The position numbers were made by a program, and so were the translations under genes. From Brevibacillus laterosporus (lineage in GTDB: Bacteria; Bacillota; Bacilli; Brevibacillales; Brevibacillaceae), in NCBI RefSeq assembly GCF_030489605.1, contig NZ_JAUKFY010000001.1:412043-476042 (forward strand): a stretch of 64,000 nt of DNA. Direction: 5' to 3'. Below, piece after piece: positions 35,242 to 45,405 of the stretch. Every line of letters starts with the position of its first letter. Positions within the stretch are counted from its first letter, which is position 1. The notes under the pieces were generated by a model. It had not been told where the DNA came from and made no database searches. It was given only the letters and a program-made list of their open reading frames with translations.

Positions 35242-36399
35242 ATGCAGCTTAATTCGAATAATCGAAAACGTGCACGGATCATTACGGTGCTAGCCACTTT
35301 TTTTGCGTTTATGGGAATAGGAGTAGTTGATCCTATTCTTCCGGTCATTGCCGAACAAATCCATGCGACTCATTGGCAAGTAGAGATGTTATTTACTGCT
35401 TATATATTTACCATGGCGATTATGATGCTGCCATCTGGAATTTTAGCCGTGCGTTTAGGGGATAAAAAATTAATGACGATCGGGCTAGCGATTGTTACTG
35501 TTTTTTCATTGTTATGTGCTATGTCCTCATCTATTGTAGGATTATCTTGGTTTCGCGCAGGATGGGGATTGGGAAACTCCATGTTTTTTGCCACAGCGAT
35601 GACGTTGTTGATCGCCCTATCTGATGAGGTTAGCGGCGCTGTTGGGATGTATGAAGCGGCCATTGGGTTAGGCATGGCAGGAGGTCCCTTAGTAGGTGGA
35701 CTTTTAGGTGGATTTGCATGGAATTATCCATTTTTCGCTACTTCTTTCTTTATTTTTTGTGCATTGCTTCTTGTTATTTTCTTTGTCCATGAACCATCAA
35801 AAAAACAAGAACGCCAAACAGCAGGTCTAAAAGAACTTTTCAGTCTCTTAACCTACAGACCATTTATGCAAGGCGCTTTGTCTGGCATGCTGTATTATTA
35901 TTGTTTCTTTGTTATTTTGGCATACTCGCCACTCATCTTACACTTAACTGCTATCCAATTAGGTTTTGTGTTTTTTGGGTGGGGATTAATGCTGGCGTAT
36001 GGGTCAGCGGTTCTTTCCCATAAGCTAGAAGCGCGACTTCCTTATAAAGTGTTGATACGCTATGGATTACTTGCTTTAGTGGTTATTTTACTCGGCTTAT
36101 TTGCTATCCCTAGCAGTACGGCAAAAATAATACTGATTATCGTCTCAGGCCTGGTACTTGGTTTAAATAATGCTGTATATTCAAGCTATGTCATGGAAAT
36201 CTCTCCATATGAACGAGCAATTACTTCTGGCGTGTATAACTTTGTACGCTGGCTAGGAGCAGCGCTAGCTCCCTTATTATCAGGAGTAATTGGTCACGCA
36301 ATTGCTCCACAAGCTCCATTTGCAGTGGCTGTTCTTCTGTCGCTTGCTGCGATTATCATCATTAGTATAAATATTCCCTCTAAAGAGAGAGCAGTCTAA
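35242..36399 (+). CDS. MFS transporter, drug-exporter-like
   Basis: The product is a 12-helix major facilitator with the N-terminal motif DPILPVIAEQ typical of DHA1 drug:H+ antiporters, and the loop 2-3 motif GILAVRLGDKKLM. GxxxGPLVGGLLGG (motif C-like) is visible around residue 140. I prefer the ATG at 35242, with GGGGTG nine bases upstream; an ATG at 35203 would add 13 basic residues. A similar short sequence precedes both ATGs. It is probably transcribed with merR and may export the ligand that MerR senses. The substrate is unknown. Confidence 0.82.
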   Translation: MQLNSNNRKRARIITVLATFFAFMGIGVVDPILPVIAEQIHATHWQVEMLFTAYIFTMAIMMLPSGILAVRLGDKKLMTIGLAIVTVFSLLCAMSSSIVGLSWFRAGWGLGNSMFFATAMTLLIALSDEVSGAVGMYEAAIGLGMAGGPLVGGLLGGFAWNYPFFATSFFIFCALLLVIFFVHEPSKKQERQTAGLKELFSLLTYRPFMQGALSGMLYYYCFFVILAYSPLILHLTAIQLGFVFFGWGLMLAYGSAVLSHKLEARLPYKVLIRYGLLALVVILLGLFAIPSSTAKIILIIVSGLVLGLNNAVYSSYVMEISPYERAITSGVYNFVRWLGAALAPLLSGVIGHAIAPQAPFAVAVLLSLAAIIIISINIPSKERAV

Positions 36400-36499
36400 G
36401 ACAGCTTGCTGGATTTCAGATTTCTTTTACTCTGGAGGAATAAACCCAAGCCCTGCTCGTATACATGGTAGTACAAAGTGTCAACGAGGAGGAGATGGG

Positions 36500-37558
36500 A
36501 TGAAAAAAAGACCTATCGGTAAAATGACAGCGGTTGTTGGGCTGAGTGCGATACTCATGGCAGGATGCGGGCTGTTTGGTCCATCCAAAGAAACGAGTGC
36601 CCCTATGCAGACTCCATCCATTACAGGTGCAGATCCTAATCCATTACAGATAACGGGAGAACAGACGGAAGAAGAGACACAAGGGGCGGTTACCCAAACG
36701 ACAAAGCGTACTGTTTATCTGCAAGATACCAATGGTTTTGTCGTTCCAGTCTCCTTGATTGTACCCAAAGCAGAAGGACCCGCTAAACAAGTGCTAAGCT
36801 ATATGGTTAAGGGCGGTCCTGTGGAGACGCTGAAGCCGCAGGGATTTGAGGCTCTGTTGCCCGAGGGCACGAAAATTCTGGGGATGTCTATTAAAGAAGG
36901 AAAAGCAACAATAGAATTCTCATCTGAATTTAAAAATTATAAAGCGGCCGATGAACAAAAAATTCTTGATGCAATTACTCGTTCTATGACAGAGTTTGAT
37001 ACGGTGAAGGATATTGCGATTTGGGTAAACGGGCAACCGTTAAGCGAGATGCCGGCAAACGGTACACCTGTCTCATTGTTAAACCGTGAACAGGGCATTA
37101 ATACGGAACTGGTTGAAGGGGCGCATCCTGGCAGAACTTCTGCAGTAACGATTTATTTTCAAAGTCAGCTAGATGATAAACGAACCTATTTTGTACCGGT
37201 GACACGGTTGATTCCAGAGACGCAGGATATGTCGAAAGCTGTTGTTGAAGAGCTGATAAAAGGGCCGAAAGAAGGCTCACCATTATTTAGCTCCTTACTG
37301 CGCACTACAAAGGTACTTGGCGTTGAGCAACAAAAAGATACGGTGGTTGTTAATTTAAGCAACGATATTTTACAGTATGATAAGGGAAAAGAAGCAAACC
37401 CTGAAGCCATGGAATCACTTGTGCTGTCTTTAACGGAGAATACAGGTATAAAGAAGGTGCAGGTTCAGGTAGAGGGTAAACCGTTAACTCAAGCAGGTTC
37501 AATGAAATTTGACCAGCCTGTATCAAGACCGCTTCAAATTAATGCCTTTGAATTGTAA
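36500..37558 (+). CDS. gerM: Sporulation/germination lipoprotein GerM
   Basis: GerM is a lipoprotein made in sporulation, needed for normal cortex and germination in B. subtilis. A lipobox LMAGC is at about residues 19-23, followed by a Ser/Thr/Pro linker, then two tandem GerM domains (about 75-190 and 220-345). Each has a VYFQ/VYLQ-like strand and a helical LVKGP-like element (YMVKGGPVE and ELIKGPKEG). GAGGAGAT precedes the ATG. In B. subtilis it lies between racE and rph, the same place as here after allowing for the MerR-MFS pair. Confidence 0.93.
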   Translation: MKKRPIGKMTAVVGLSAILMAGCGLFGPSKETSAPMQTPSITGADPNPLQITGEQTEEETQGAVTQTTKRTVYLQDTNGFVVPVSLIVPKAEGPAKQVLSYMVKGGPVETLKPQGFEALLPEGTKILGMSIKEGKATIEFSSEFKNYKAADEQKILDAITRSMTEFDTVKDIAIWVNGQPLSEMPANGTPVSLLNREQGINTELVEGAHPGRTSAVTIYFQSQLDDKRTYFVPVTRLIPETQDMSKAVVEELIKGPKEGSPLFSSLLRTTKVLGVEQQKDTVVVNLSNDILQYDKGKEANPEAMESLVLSLTENTGIKKVQVQVEGKPLTQAGSMKFDQPVSRPLQINAFEL

Positions 37559-37561
37559 GCT

Positions 37562-37595
37562 AACATCCACGTCTAGGGGCGTGGATGTTTATTTA
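37562..37595 (+). terminator. Terminator of gerM
   Basis: AACATCCACG pairs with CGTGGATGTT around TCTAGGGG, followed by TATTTAT. It is a strong stem with a moderate T-tract. Confidence 0.75.
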
Positions 37596-37829
37596 TAGTG
37601 CATGTCTATATGGTCTACAGCCTTCAGAGGTGGTTATTTGGTATGATTCGCGGTGCTTTTTGGTAAAATGAACACGTCCTTGTAAGAAACAGGTTGAAAA
37701 ACTAGCAGTTCATGGTGTGCCTTGGTATACTAGTTGAAGGCTTTGTGATTAAACGTTACCATTGCGGAGACAACAGCAAACAAGCACAGCGACATAATAA
37801 CGAATTTGAAAATATGTAGGAGGTCTTTT

Positions 37830-38567
37830 ATGAGATTGGATGGACGTTCGAGCGATCAATTGCGTCCCGTTAAAATTACCCGCAATTACATTAAGCATGC
37901 AGAGGGTTCTTGCTTGATTGAAGTAGGAGATACCAAGGTAATTTGTACAGCGACGTTAGAAGAAAAAGTACCTCCGTTTATGCGGAACGGTGGAAAAGGC
38001 TGGGTTACAGCTGAATACTCTATGCTACCGCGTGCCACAGAAACACGAAATGCCCGGGAATCCTCCAGAGGCAAGGTCGGAGGACGTACGATGGAGATTC
38101 AACGTCTGATTGGCCGCGCCCTTCGTTCGGTTGTAAAACTAGAGGCGATGGGAGAACGCACAATTTGGTTGGATTGTGACGTTATTCAAGCAGATGGAGG
38201 TACGCGTACCGCGTCTATTACGGGTGCATTCGTAGCGATGGTGGATGCTATGAATACATTAGTAACGGCTGGGACATGGAAGGAATTGCCGATCACGGAT
38301 TTCTTAGCCGCTACTTCCGTAGGAGTAGTAGAGGGAGTACCAGTATTGGACCTGAATTATAAAGAGGATTCTACCGCAATTGTTGATATGAATGTAATTA
38401 TGACAGGCGCCGGCAAATATGTAGAGCTGCAAGGGACAGGGGAAGAATCTCCATTCAGCACAGATGAGCTAATGCAATTACTGGCGTTGGGGCAAAAAGG
38501 GATTCAAGACCTTATTGGCCTACAAAAAGAAGTGCTAGGAGAAGTGAAGCTTTATAGCAAGGCGTAA
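37830..38567 (+). CDS. rph: Ribonuclease PH
   Basis: The phosphorolytic 3'-5' exoribonuclease that trims tRNA ends. The sequence [30 protein letters not shown] and [14 protein letters not shown] are characteristic, and the catalytic region [19 protein letters not shown] is intact. Length is 245 residues. AGGAGG lies before the ATG at 37830; the open frame extends 24 bases upstream through the ribosome site. It keeps the B. subtilis order gerM-rph-rdgB. Confidence 0.96.
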   Translation: MRLDGRSSDQLRPVKITRNYIKHAEGSCLIEVGDTKVICTATLEEKVPPFMRNGGKGWVTAEYSMLPRATETRNARESSRGKVGGRTMEIQRLIGRALRSVVKLEAMGERTIWLDCDVIQADGGTRTASITGAFVAMVDAMNTLVTAGTWKELPITDFLAATSVGVVEGVPVLDLNYKEDSTAIVDMNVIMTGAGKYVELQGTGEESPFSTDELMQLLALGQKGIQDLIGLQKEVLGEVKLYSKA

Positions 38568-38600
38568 CTTATTAGCTCCCAACAGGCCTACATAGGTGGT

Positions 38601-38647
38601 AAAACCCGAAAGCGGACATCTTCATATGTCTGTTGTTCGGGTTTTAT
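38601..38647 (+). terminator. Terminator of rph
   Basis: AAAACCCGAA (38601-38610) pairs with TTCGGGTTTT (38636-38645), and an inner GGACATctTCATATGTCT stem stacks on it. It ends in a T-tract. Confidence 0.85.
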
Positions 38648-38832
38648 CATGATTCGTACTTAAAAATCGGCATGGATGAAACATCAATAAGGTTAACTGC
38701 GTCTAAGATTTACCAGAGGTACATAGGAAAGGTGAATTTTTACAATGCTTGCGTTATAATGTGGGATAATGCATAAGCCTATACATAAATTTGTTTGTAA
38801 AGTAGCTTTTATCACGAAAGCGAGGGACGAGC

Positions 38833-39441
38833 ATGAGTGAACAAACAGCAAAGAAAAAAGTGGTATTAGCCACTAGAAATCAAGGGAAAGTTCGCGAATT
38901 TAATAAATTGTTTGAGGCATTGAATCTGGAGGCAGTCAGTGTTTCTGAATTTCCAGATGCACCCGAGGTGGAAGAAGACGGCGAAACCTTTGAAGCCAAT
39001 GCACTCAAAAAAGCGAAAACAATCTCAGAGGTGTTGGGACTGCCAGCAATCGGCGATGATTCTGGTTTAGAGGTAGATGCTTTACATGGTGCTCCAGGAG
39101 TTTATTCTGCACGGTTTGCAGGAGAAAAGGCTACAGATGAAGAAAACTATCAAAAACTATTAACCAAACTGGCAGATGTTCCGATGAAGGAGCGAACAGC
39201 CCGATTCCGTTGTACACTCGCTTATGTTGAACCAGGACAAGAGCCCGTGATTGCGACAGGGGCTTGCGAAGGTGCTATCGCACATGCTCCATCTGGTTCC
39301 AACGGCTTTGGTTATGATCCAGTCTTTTTTGTACCAAGTCAATTATGCTCCATGGCAGAGTTATCACCAGAACAGAAGAACACGATTAGTCACCGCGCCA
39401 TGGCGATGAAGGATTTGCTAGAAAAACTGAAGGGGAGATAG
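38833..39441 (+). CDS. rdgB: dITP/XTP pyrophosphatase (RdgB/HAM1)
   Basis: It hydrolyses non-canonical purine nucleoside triphosphates such as dITP and XTP to monophosphates. The motifs VVLATRNQGKVREFNKLF, DSGLEVDALHGAPGVYSAR and FGYDPVFFVP are typical. Length is 202 residues. The ATG follows GAGGGACGAG. It has its own upstream region after the rph terminator and is followed two bases later by the phosphodiesterase gene. Confidence 0.96.
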   Translation: MSEQTAKKKVVLATRNQGKVREFNKLFEALNLEAVSVSEFPDAPEVEEDGETFEANALKKAKTISEVLGLPAIGDDSGLEVDALHGAPGVYSARFAGEKATDEENYQKLLTKLADVPMKERTARFRCTLAYVEPGQEPVIATGACEGAIAHAPSGSNGFGYDPVFFVPSQLCSMAELSPEQKNTISHRAMAMKDLLEKLKGR

Positions 39442-39443
39442 GC

Positions 39444-39965
39444 GTGAGCATTCTCATCATCAGCGATACACATGGGCAAATCAAAGAGGTACAAGAAGTA
39501 GTGGATCGTCACCCAGCAGATTTCATCTTGCATTGTGGAGACTTCTGCGTCGACCAGAAGCAAGCACCATTTTCAAACATGCAACTCGTACAAGGAAACT
39601 GTGATTTTGAGCCAGTTGCTAAAGATCGGGTTACACGCTGGAAAGATTTAATCATTTACCAAACACATGGACATCTGTACGATGTTAAAAGCTCACTTAT
39701 GAAGTTGCACTATCGTGCTGAAGAAGTTGGAGCGAACGTTGTGTTGTTTGGACATTCTCATTTTCCGGTATGTGAAGTCGAGAGAGATATTTTGTTCATT
39801 AACCCAGGCAGTTTGATGATGCCGCGCGGTTTTAGAACTCCTACATACGCTGTTTTGGATCAAATAGGTACTGATGATTTCCATATTAAGGTACAGGTGC
39901 GCTTCTACGATCGACAAGGACAAGAAATTTCTGAACGTGGTGGTCAATTTTTGGTACGACGGTGA
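39444..39965 (+). CDS. ysnB: YfcE/MJ0936-type metallophosphoesterase (YsnB)
   Basis: This is a small metal-dependent phosphodiesterase. The ligands are in ISDTHGQIKEV (D and H), LHCGDFCVD, VQGNCDFE, YQTHGHLYDV and FGHSHFPVC. GTG at 39444 follows GGGGAGATAG, and the gene begins two bases after rdgB, so they are cotranscribed. It corresponds to ysnB, which follows ysnA (rdgB) in B. subtilis. The physiological substrate is unknown. Confidence 0.92.
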   Translation: MSILIISDTHGQIKEVQEVVDRHPADFILHCGDFCVDQKQAPFSNMQLVQGNCDFEPVAKDRVTRWKDLIIYQTHGHLYDVKSSLMKLHYRAEEVGANVVLFGHSHFPVCEVERDILFINPGSLMMPRGFRTPTYAVLDQIGTDDFHIKVQVRFYDRQGQEISERGGQFLVRR

Positions 39966-39969
39966 TTTC

Positions 39970-39997
39970 TTGAAATTTATTTGTTATGTGATATACT
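39970..39997 (+). promoter_or_regulatory. Candidate promoter of tig
   Basis: TTGAAA (39970-39975), 16 bases, TATACT (39992-39997). It lies 100 bases before trigger factor and after the phosphodiesterase stop. Confidence 0.6.
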
Positions 39998-40099
39998 GAA
40001 ATGGTTATAATGGCAGGTAAATTGCTTCTTAATGACATAGATTGTTTCTGTGTGGGTGAGGCAATGTTTTCTGGATTTAATCTAGGAGGGGAAGTTTAA

Positions 40100-41383
40100 G
40101 TGGTAGCAAAATGGGAAAAGTTAGAGAATAACCAGGGGGTTTTGACGGTAGAGGTTGATGCCGATCAAGTAAACCTTGCTCTGGATGAAGCATTTAAAAA
40201 GGTAGTAAAAAAAGTAAACGTACCTGGATTCCGTAAAGGTAAAGTGCCTCGTAAAATGTTCGAAAATCGCTTCGGCGTTGAGTCTTTGTACCAAGATGCA
40301 TTGGATATTATTCTTCCAAAGGCATACGGACAAGCTGTTCGTGAAACAGGTATCGAGCCTGTTGATCGTCCAGAAGTTGACGTAGAACAAATGGAAGCTG
40401 GTCAAAAATTAGTGTTCAAAGCAACTGTTACTGTAAAGCCTGAAGTAAAACTAGGCGACTACAAAGGTCTTTCTGTAGAAGAGAAGGATTTCACTGTAGG
40501 CGAAGAACAAGTTGCAGAAGAACTAAAACGTATGCAAACTCGCCACGCTGAATTGGTAACAGTTGAAGAAGGCCCAGCTGAAAACGGCGACTCTGCAAAC
40601 ATCGATTTCGAAGGATTCCAAGATGGAGTTGCTTTCGAAGGCGGTAAAGCAGAAGACTACTCTTTGGAGCTTGGAACTGGCACATTCATCGCTGGTTTTG
40701 AAGAGCAAGTAGTAGGTATGAAAATCGGGGAAGAAAAAGAAATCACTGTTACTTTCCCTGAAGAATACCACTCTCCGAACCTTGCAGGTAAAGAAGCTAT
40801 GTTCAAAGTGAAATTGAACGGCTTAAAACGTAAAAACCTACCTGAGTTGGATGATGAGTTCGCAAAAGATGTAAGCGAATTTGACACTTTGGAAGAATAC
40901 AAAGCTGATCTGAAAGCTAAATTAGAAGAAAAAGCTGAAGCGGAAAAGAAAAACTACATCCGCGAGCAATTGGTTCTAAAAGCTACGGAGAATGCTGAGA
41001 TCGATATTCCAGATGTTATGGTAGAGTCAGAGCTTGATCAAATGGTTAAAGAATTTGAGCAACGCCTGCAAATGCAAGGTATGAACCTAGAGTTGTACTA
41101 CCAATTCTCTGGTACAGACGAATCTGCTCTTCGCGATCAAATGCGTAAGGATGCAGTGTTGCGTGTTCGCACAGCATTGGTTCTTGAAGCGATTGCAAAA
41201 ACGGAAAACCTTGAAGTAAAAGAAGAAGATGTAGATCAAGAGCTTGAGCAATATGCGAAGATGTATGGCCGTCCTGCTGACGAGCTTAAGAAAATCTTTG
41301 CTGCACAAGACGGGCTTGCTGGTTTGTACCGTGAAATCTTGACTCGTAAAGTTGTAGATTTGTTGGTTGCAGAAAGCAAATAA
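40100..41383 (+). CDS. tig: Trigger factor chaperone
   Basis: This ribosome-bound chaperone and peptidyl-prolyl isomerase helps fold nascent proteins. The N-terminal ribosome-binding domain contains the [11 protein letters not shown] signature near residues 45-55. An FKBP domain spans about 150-245 ([28 protein letters not shown]), and a helical C-terminal domain (about 250-427) makes the chaperone cradle. GTG at 40100 lies behind AGGAGGGG. Codon usage is strongly biased toward favoured codons, as expected for an abundant protein. A terminator follows. Confidence 0.97.
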   Translation: MVAKWEKLENNQGVLTVEVDADQVNLALDEAFKKVVKKVNVPGFRKGKVPRKMFENRFGVESLYQDALDIILPKAYGQAVRETGIEPVDRPEVDVEQMEAGQKLVFKATVTVKPEVKLGDYKGLSVEEKDFTVGEEQVAEELKRMQTRHAELVTVEEGPAENGDSANIDFEGFQDGVAFEGGKAEDYSLELGTGTFIAGFEEQVVGMKIGEEKEITVTFPEEYHSPNLAGKEAMFKVKLNGLKRKNLPELDDEFAKDVSEFDTLEEYKADLKAKLEEKAEAEKKNYIREQLVLKATENAEIDIPDVMVESELDQMVKEFEQRLQMQGMNLELYYQFSGTDESALRDQMRKDAVLRVRTALVLEAIAKTENLEVKEEDVDQELEQYAKMYGRPADELKKIFAAQDGLAGLYREILTRKVVDLLVAESK

Positions 41384-41407
41384 ACTGCATAACCTTAGAT
41401 ATGGGCG

Positions 41408-41440
41408 CAAGGCACGAACGTTTTTTCGTGCCTTGTTTTC
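41408..41440 (+). terminator. Terminator of tig
   Basis: AAGGCACGAA (41409-41418) pairs with TTCGTGCCTT (41425-41434), followed by GTTTTC. It lies 40 bases before clpP. Confidence 0.85.
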
Positions 41441-41482
41441 TCAGATAAAGAAAGCAGAAATTAGTGAAGGAGGCCATCCATT

Positions 41483-42061
41483 ATGCTGATCCCTATGGTC
41501 GTAGAGCAAACTAACCGCGGAGAACGTGCGTACGATATTTATTCCCGTCTGTTAAAAGACCGTATCATATTTCTGGGAAGCGAGATTGATGATGAAATAG
41601 CAAATGCTGTAGTAGCGCAATTGTTATTCCTTGAATCCGAAGAGCCAGGAAAAGACATTAGCCTATACATAAATTCTCCAGGCGGTTCTGTAACCGCTGG
41701 CATGGCGATTTATGACACCATGCAATATATCAAATCGGACGTTTCCACGATTTGCATCGGCATGGCGGCCAGCATGGGTGCGGTACTTTTGGCTGCAGGC
41801 GCGAAAGGTAAGCGTTTTGCATTGCCAAACAGTGAAGTGATGATTCATCAACCGCTGGGTGGTGTTCGTGGTCAGGCAGAGGATATTCGTATTCACGCTG
41901 ACTGGATTATTAAAACAAAGCGTCAATTAAATGAGATTTTGGCAGAAAGAACAGGTCAACCTTATGAAGTGATTGACCGCGATACAGATCGCGATAACTT
42001 CATGTCTGCTGAGGAAGCGAAAAACTACGGGTTAATTGACAGTGTGATCGAACGCCGTTAA
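41483..42061 (+). CDS. clpP: ATP-dependent Clp protease proteolytic subunit
   Basis: ClpP is the serine peptidase barrel that works with ClpX or other Clp ATPases. The catalytic triad is Ser97 in AASMGAVLL, His122 in MIHQPLGG and Asp171 in DRDNFMS. Length is 192 residues; GAAGGAGG precedes the ATG. It lies directly before clpX, an order common in most bacteria, whereas in B. subtilis clpP is elsewhere. No CtsR-type GGTCAAA repeat is visible upstream, so it is probably not controlled by CtsR here. Confidence 0.97.
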   Translation: MLIPMVVEQTNRGERAYDIYSRLLKDRIIFLGSEIDDEIANAVVAQLLFLESEEPGKDISLYINSPGGSVTAGMAIYDTMQYIKSDVSTICIGMAASMGAVLLAAGAKGKRFALPNSEVMIHQPLGGVRGQAEDIRIHADWIIKTKRQLNEILAERTGQPYEVIDRDTDRDNFMSAEEAKNYGLIDSVIERR

Positions 42062-42111
42062 GGGGCCATCCTGTGCTTGGCTGAAAAAATCATCGACGTG
42101 AGGTGAAAAAC

Positions 42112-43371
42112 ATGTTCAAGTTTAATGACGATAAAGGTCAATTAAAGTGCTCTTTCTGCGGAAAATCTCAAGAGCAGGTTCGCAAGCTTGTAGCTGGTCC
42201 AGGTGTTTACATTTGTGATGAGTGCATTGAGCTTTGCAATGAGATCGTACAAGAAGAGCTAGGGACCGATGAAGAAATCGATATGAAGGAAATTCCAAAA
42301 CCATTGGAAATCCGTAATATCCTAGATGATTATGTTATTGGACAAAATCAAGCTAAGAAATCCTTGGCTGTTGCTGTATATAATCACTACAAACGAATCA
42401 ATTCAGGTGCGAAGATTGAGGATGTGGAATTATCCAAATCCAATATCGTACTAATTGGACCAACAGGTAGCGGTAAAACGTTGTTAGCCCAAACGCTAGC
42501 CCGTATCCTAAATGTACCGTTTGCGATTGCTGATGCTACATCGCTGACTGAAGCTGGATATGTTGGGGAAGATGTTGAAAATATCTTGCTGAAGCTTATC
42601 CAAGCTGCTGATTATGATGTAGAAAAAGCGGAGAAGGGGATTATCTATATTGACGAGATTGATAAAGTTGCTCGTAAATCTGAGAACCCTTCTATCACGC
42701 GCGATGTATCAGGTGAGGGTGTACAACAAGCATTGTTGAAAATTCTAGAGGGCACAGTAGCGAGTGTGCCACCTCAAGGTGGACGCAAGCATCCGCATCA
42801 GGAATTTATCCAAATCGATACCTCCAATATCTTGTTCATTTGCGGTGGTGCATTTGACGGCATCGAGCAAATTATCAAGCGCCGCATTGGTAAAAAGGTA
42901 ATCGGTTTCGGTTCTGAAATGGTGGAAGGCGTTAAGTCCGACTTAAAACAAGGCGAATACCTAAAATACGTATTGCCTGAAGACCTGCTCAAATTCGGTT
43001 TGATTCCGGAATTTGTAGGTCGATTGCCGGTGCATGCAACACTTGAACCATTAGATGAAGAGACGCTGGTACGAATTTTGACAGAGCCAAAAAATGCTTT
43101 GATCAAACAATACCAAAAGCTACTTAGTCTAGATGGAGTAGAACTTGAGTTTACAGAAGGCGCTTTGACTCAAATTGCAAAAGAAGCAATTAAGCGTAAC
43201 ACTGGTGCTCGTGGTCTGCGTGCAATTATTGAACAAATCATGCTGGATATGATGTATGAGCTTCCTTCCCGTGAGGACGTGGAGAAGTGCCTAATTACTG
43301 AGGAAGTGGTTACCGAAAAGGTGAAGCCACAACTAAAGAATAAAGAAGGCGACATCATCCAATCAGCGTAA
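42112..43371 (+). CDS. clpX: Clp protease ATP-binding subunit ClpX
   Basis: ClpX is the AAA+ unfoldase that recognises tagged substrates and feeds ClpP. The N-terminal zinc domain has four cysteines ([10 protein letters not shown] and [10 protein letters not shown]). Walker A is [15 protein letters not shown] and Walker B is [13 protein letters not shown]. The [11 protein letters not shown] segment has the IGF-type loop that docks into ClpP. I chose the ATG at 42112, behind GAGGTGA; a GTG nine bases earlier overlaps it. Length is 419. It is in the tig-clpP-clpX-lonB cluster. Confidence 0.97.
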   Translation: MFKFNDDKGQLKCSFCGKSQEQVRKLVAGPGVYICDECIELCNEIVQEELGTDEEIDMKEIPKPLEIRNILDDYVIGQNQAKKSLAVAVYNHYKRINSGAKIEDVELSKSNIVLIGPTGSGKTLLAQTLARILNVPFAIADATSLTEAGYVGEDVENILLKLIQAADYDVEKAEKGIIYIDEIDKVARKSENPSITRDVSGEGVQQALLKILEGTVASVPPQGGRKHPHQEFIQIDTSNILFICGGAFDGIEQIIKRRIGKKVIGFGSEMVEGVKSDLKQGEYLKYVLPEDLLKFGLIPEFVGRLPVHATLEPLDEETLVRILTEPKNALIKQYQKLLSLDGVELEFTEGALTQIAKEAIKRNTGARGLRAIIEQIMLDMMYELPSREDVEKCLITEEVVTEKVKPQLKNKEGDIIQSA

Positions 43372-43677
43372 AAAACTCTTGATCAAGCAGGCTCTAACAC
43401 CTGTTTGGTGAAAAGGATAAGAAAAAGGTGCTTCGTTCTTTGGAACAAGCGCCTTTTTTTGTGTCAAATAATAAGTTTACTCTATAACAAGGATTGAGGG
43501 TGATCCAGATTTCGATGAATATAGGGATGTAGATAAAAAACGAGGTGCTCGATCCATAAGTGCTTACAGATACCCAAAGGTTGTGCAATGATCCTTGTTT
43601 ACTCTCCCATGCACTAGGTAATACTACTTTTATATCGTTTTGGAGGTATTACCAGCATTACTTGGGAGGGTATAGAA
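43372..43677. other. Intergenic region clpX-lonB
   Basis: It starts with a terminator (43424-43460: AGGTGCTT/AAGCGCCT with inner GTTC/GAAC, then seven Ts). The remaining 200 bases are AT-rich. I see no coding frame with a ribosome site; a GGGAGGGTATAGAA site at the end serves lonB. Strong promoter elements are not obvious. Confidence 0.6.
43424..43460 (+). terminator. Terminator of clpX
   Basis: AGGTGCTT-C-GTTC pairs with GAAC-AAGCGCCT (one G-U pair) and ends in TTTTTTT. Confidence 0.88.
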
Positions 43678-45405
43678 TTGGAATATACAACAGTCATAAT
43701 AGGGGCTATTGAGCTTGTCGTTGGGATCATTATAGGCATCTACTTTTTTAATCTGTTAAAGATGCAAAGAACAACAAAGGTTTCAACGGAAAAGGAATCC
43801 CGTAAAGAGGTAGATCATTTACGTAAAATGAAAATGGTCGCATTGACTGAGCCATTATCTGAGAAAACACGACCTAGTAAGCTAGAAGATATTGTTGGAC
43901 AGCAGGACGGTTTAAAAGCATTACGAGCAGCGTTATGCGGACCTAACCCGCAGCATGTTATTATTTATGGCCCCCCAGGGGTAGGGAAGACAGCTGCTGC
44001 CCGTGTAGTGTTGGAAGCTGCCAAAAAAAGCTCACTTTCCCCCTTTAAACTGGACGCTAAATTTGTGGAGATTGATGCAACTATTGCCAGATTTGATGAA
44101 CGCGGCATTGCTGATCCGCTGATTGGCTCCGTTCATGATCCAATTTATCAAGGAGCGGGTTCTATGGGGCAAGCTGGTATTCCACAACCCAAGCCGGGTG
44201 CCGTTACCAAGGCGCATGGAGGGATTTTATTTCTAGATGAAATAGGCGAGCTACATACGGTACAGATGAATAAACTGCTAAAAGTCTTAGAAGACCGAAA
44301 AGTAATGCTGGAGAGCGCTTATTACAGCGAAGAGAACACTCAGATACCTGCCCATATCCATGAGATTTTTCAATATGGACTGCCGGCTGATTTTCGTTTA
44401 GTCGGAGCTACAACACGCACACCGGAAGAAATTCCCCCCGCCTTGCGTTCGCGGTGTTTAGAGATATTTTTCCGTCCTCTTCAGCCTAATGAGATTGGAA
44501 GTATTGTTTCTAAGGCCATGAAAAAAATGCAAATTAAGGTGGAGAATGACGCGATTGCAGTGATAGAGCGTTATGCTACCAATGGACGTGAAGCAATTAA
44601 TACATTACAGATAGCCGCAGGAATATGTATGACAGAAGGACGTGAGATCGTAACCACTCAGGACGTGGAATGGGTGGTACATAGCAGTCAAAAATCGCCT
44701 CGTCAAGAAAAACAAGTACACGAGCAAGCTCAAATTGGCGTCATCAACGGGCTAGCTGTCTATGGTCCTAACATGGGCACCGTGATGGAAGTGGAGGTAA
44801 CCGCCTCATTAGCCCCTATTAAAGGTGCAGGTAAACTTACGCTGACTGGTTTAGTGGAGGAAGAGGAGTTAGGGGGTCCGAGCCGAACCATTCGCCGTAA
44901 ATCTATGGCGAAAGGCTCTATTGATAATGTGTTAACTGTTCTTCACCGCTTAGGCATTCAGCCATATGACTATGATTTACACATTAATTTTCCCGGTGGT
45001 GTGCCCGTGGATGGCCCTTCCGCAGGCTTAACAATCGCAATCGCTATCTATTCGGCTATCAAAGAAAGACTAATTGACAATTTATTGGCAGTTACAGGCG
45101 AGGTCAGTATCCATGGAAAGGTAAAGCCGGTGGGCGGAGTGGTTGCTAAAGTAGAAGCAGCTCGTCAAGCAGGGGCTAAACGTGTTTTCATTCCAGCGGA
45201 GAACTGGCAGACGATCTTTGCGGATATAGAAGGAATTGAAGTAATCGCAATCCATCATGTAGAGGAAGCGATCCGAATGGCGTTTGTAGACCAAGGCGTT
45301 GTAACTCAAGTTGACGAGACTGAACAGGCCGAAGACACTTACTTGCCGCCGTTTAGTGTACCTGTACAAGTGGAAGGCATTCAGCCAGGCACTTTACCGC
45401 TGTAG
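43678..45405 (+). CDS. lonB: LonB-type ATP-dependent protease
   Basis: This is a membrane-anchored Lon-like protease of spore formers. Residues 1-25 form a hydrophobic anchor (TVIIGAIELVVGIIIGIYFF). A Lon-type AAA+ domain follows, with Walker [14 protein letters not shown] and Walker B ILFLDEIGELH. The C-terminal protease domain has the catalytic Ser in VDGPSAGLTIAIA and Lys in KVKPVGGVVAKVEA. The TTG start follows GGGAGGGT. B. subtilis LonB is made in the forespore and lies immediately before lonA, the same order as here. Confidence 0.95.
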   Translation: MEYTTVIIGAIELVVGIIIGIYFFNLLKMQRTTKVSTEKESRKEVDHLRKMKMVALTEPLSEKTRPSKLEDIVGQQDGLKALRAALCGPNPQHVIIYGPPGVGKTAAARVVLEAAKKSSLSPFKLDAKFVEIDATIARFDERGIADPLIGSVHDPIYQGAGSMGQAGIPQPKPGAVTKAHGGILFLDEIGELHTVQMNKLLKVLEDRKVMLESAYYSEENTQIPAHIHEIFQYGLPADFRLVGATTRTPEEIPPALRSRCLEIFFRPLQPNEIGSIVSKAMKKMQIKVENDAIAVIERYATNGREAINTLQIAAGICMTEGREIVTTQDVEWVVHSSQKSPRQEKQVHEQAQIGVINGLAVYGPNMGTVMEVEVTASLAPIKGAGKLTLTGLVEEEELGGPSRTIRRKSMAKGSIDNVLTVLHRLGIQPYDYDLHINFPGGVPVDGPSAGLTIAIAIYSAIKERLIDNLLAVTGEVSIHGKVKPVGGVVAKVEAARQAGAKRVFIPAENWQTIFADIEGIEVIAIHHVEEAIRMAFVDQGVVTQVDETEQAEDTYLPPFSVPVQVEGIQPGTLPL

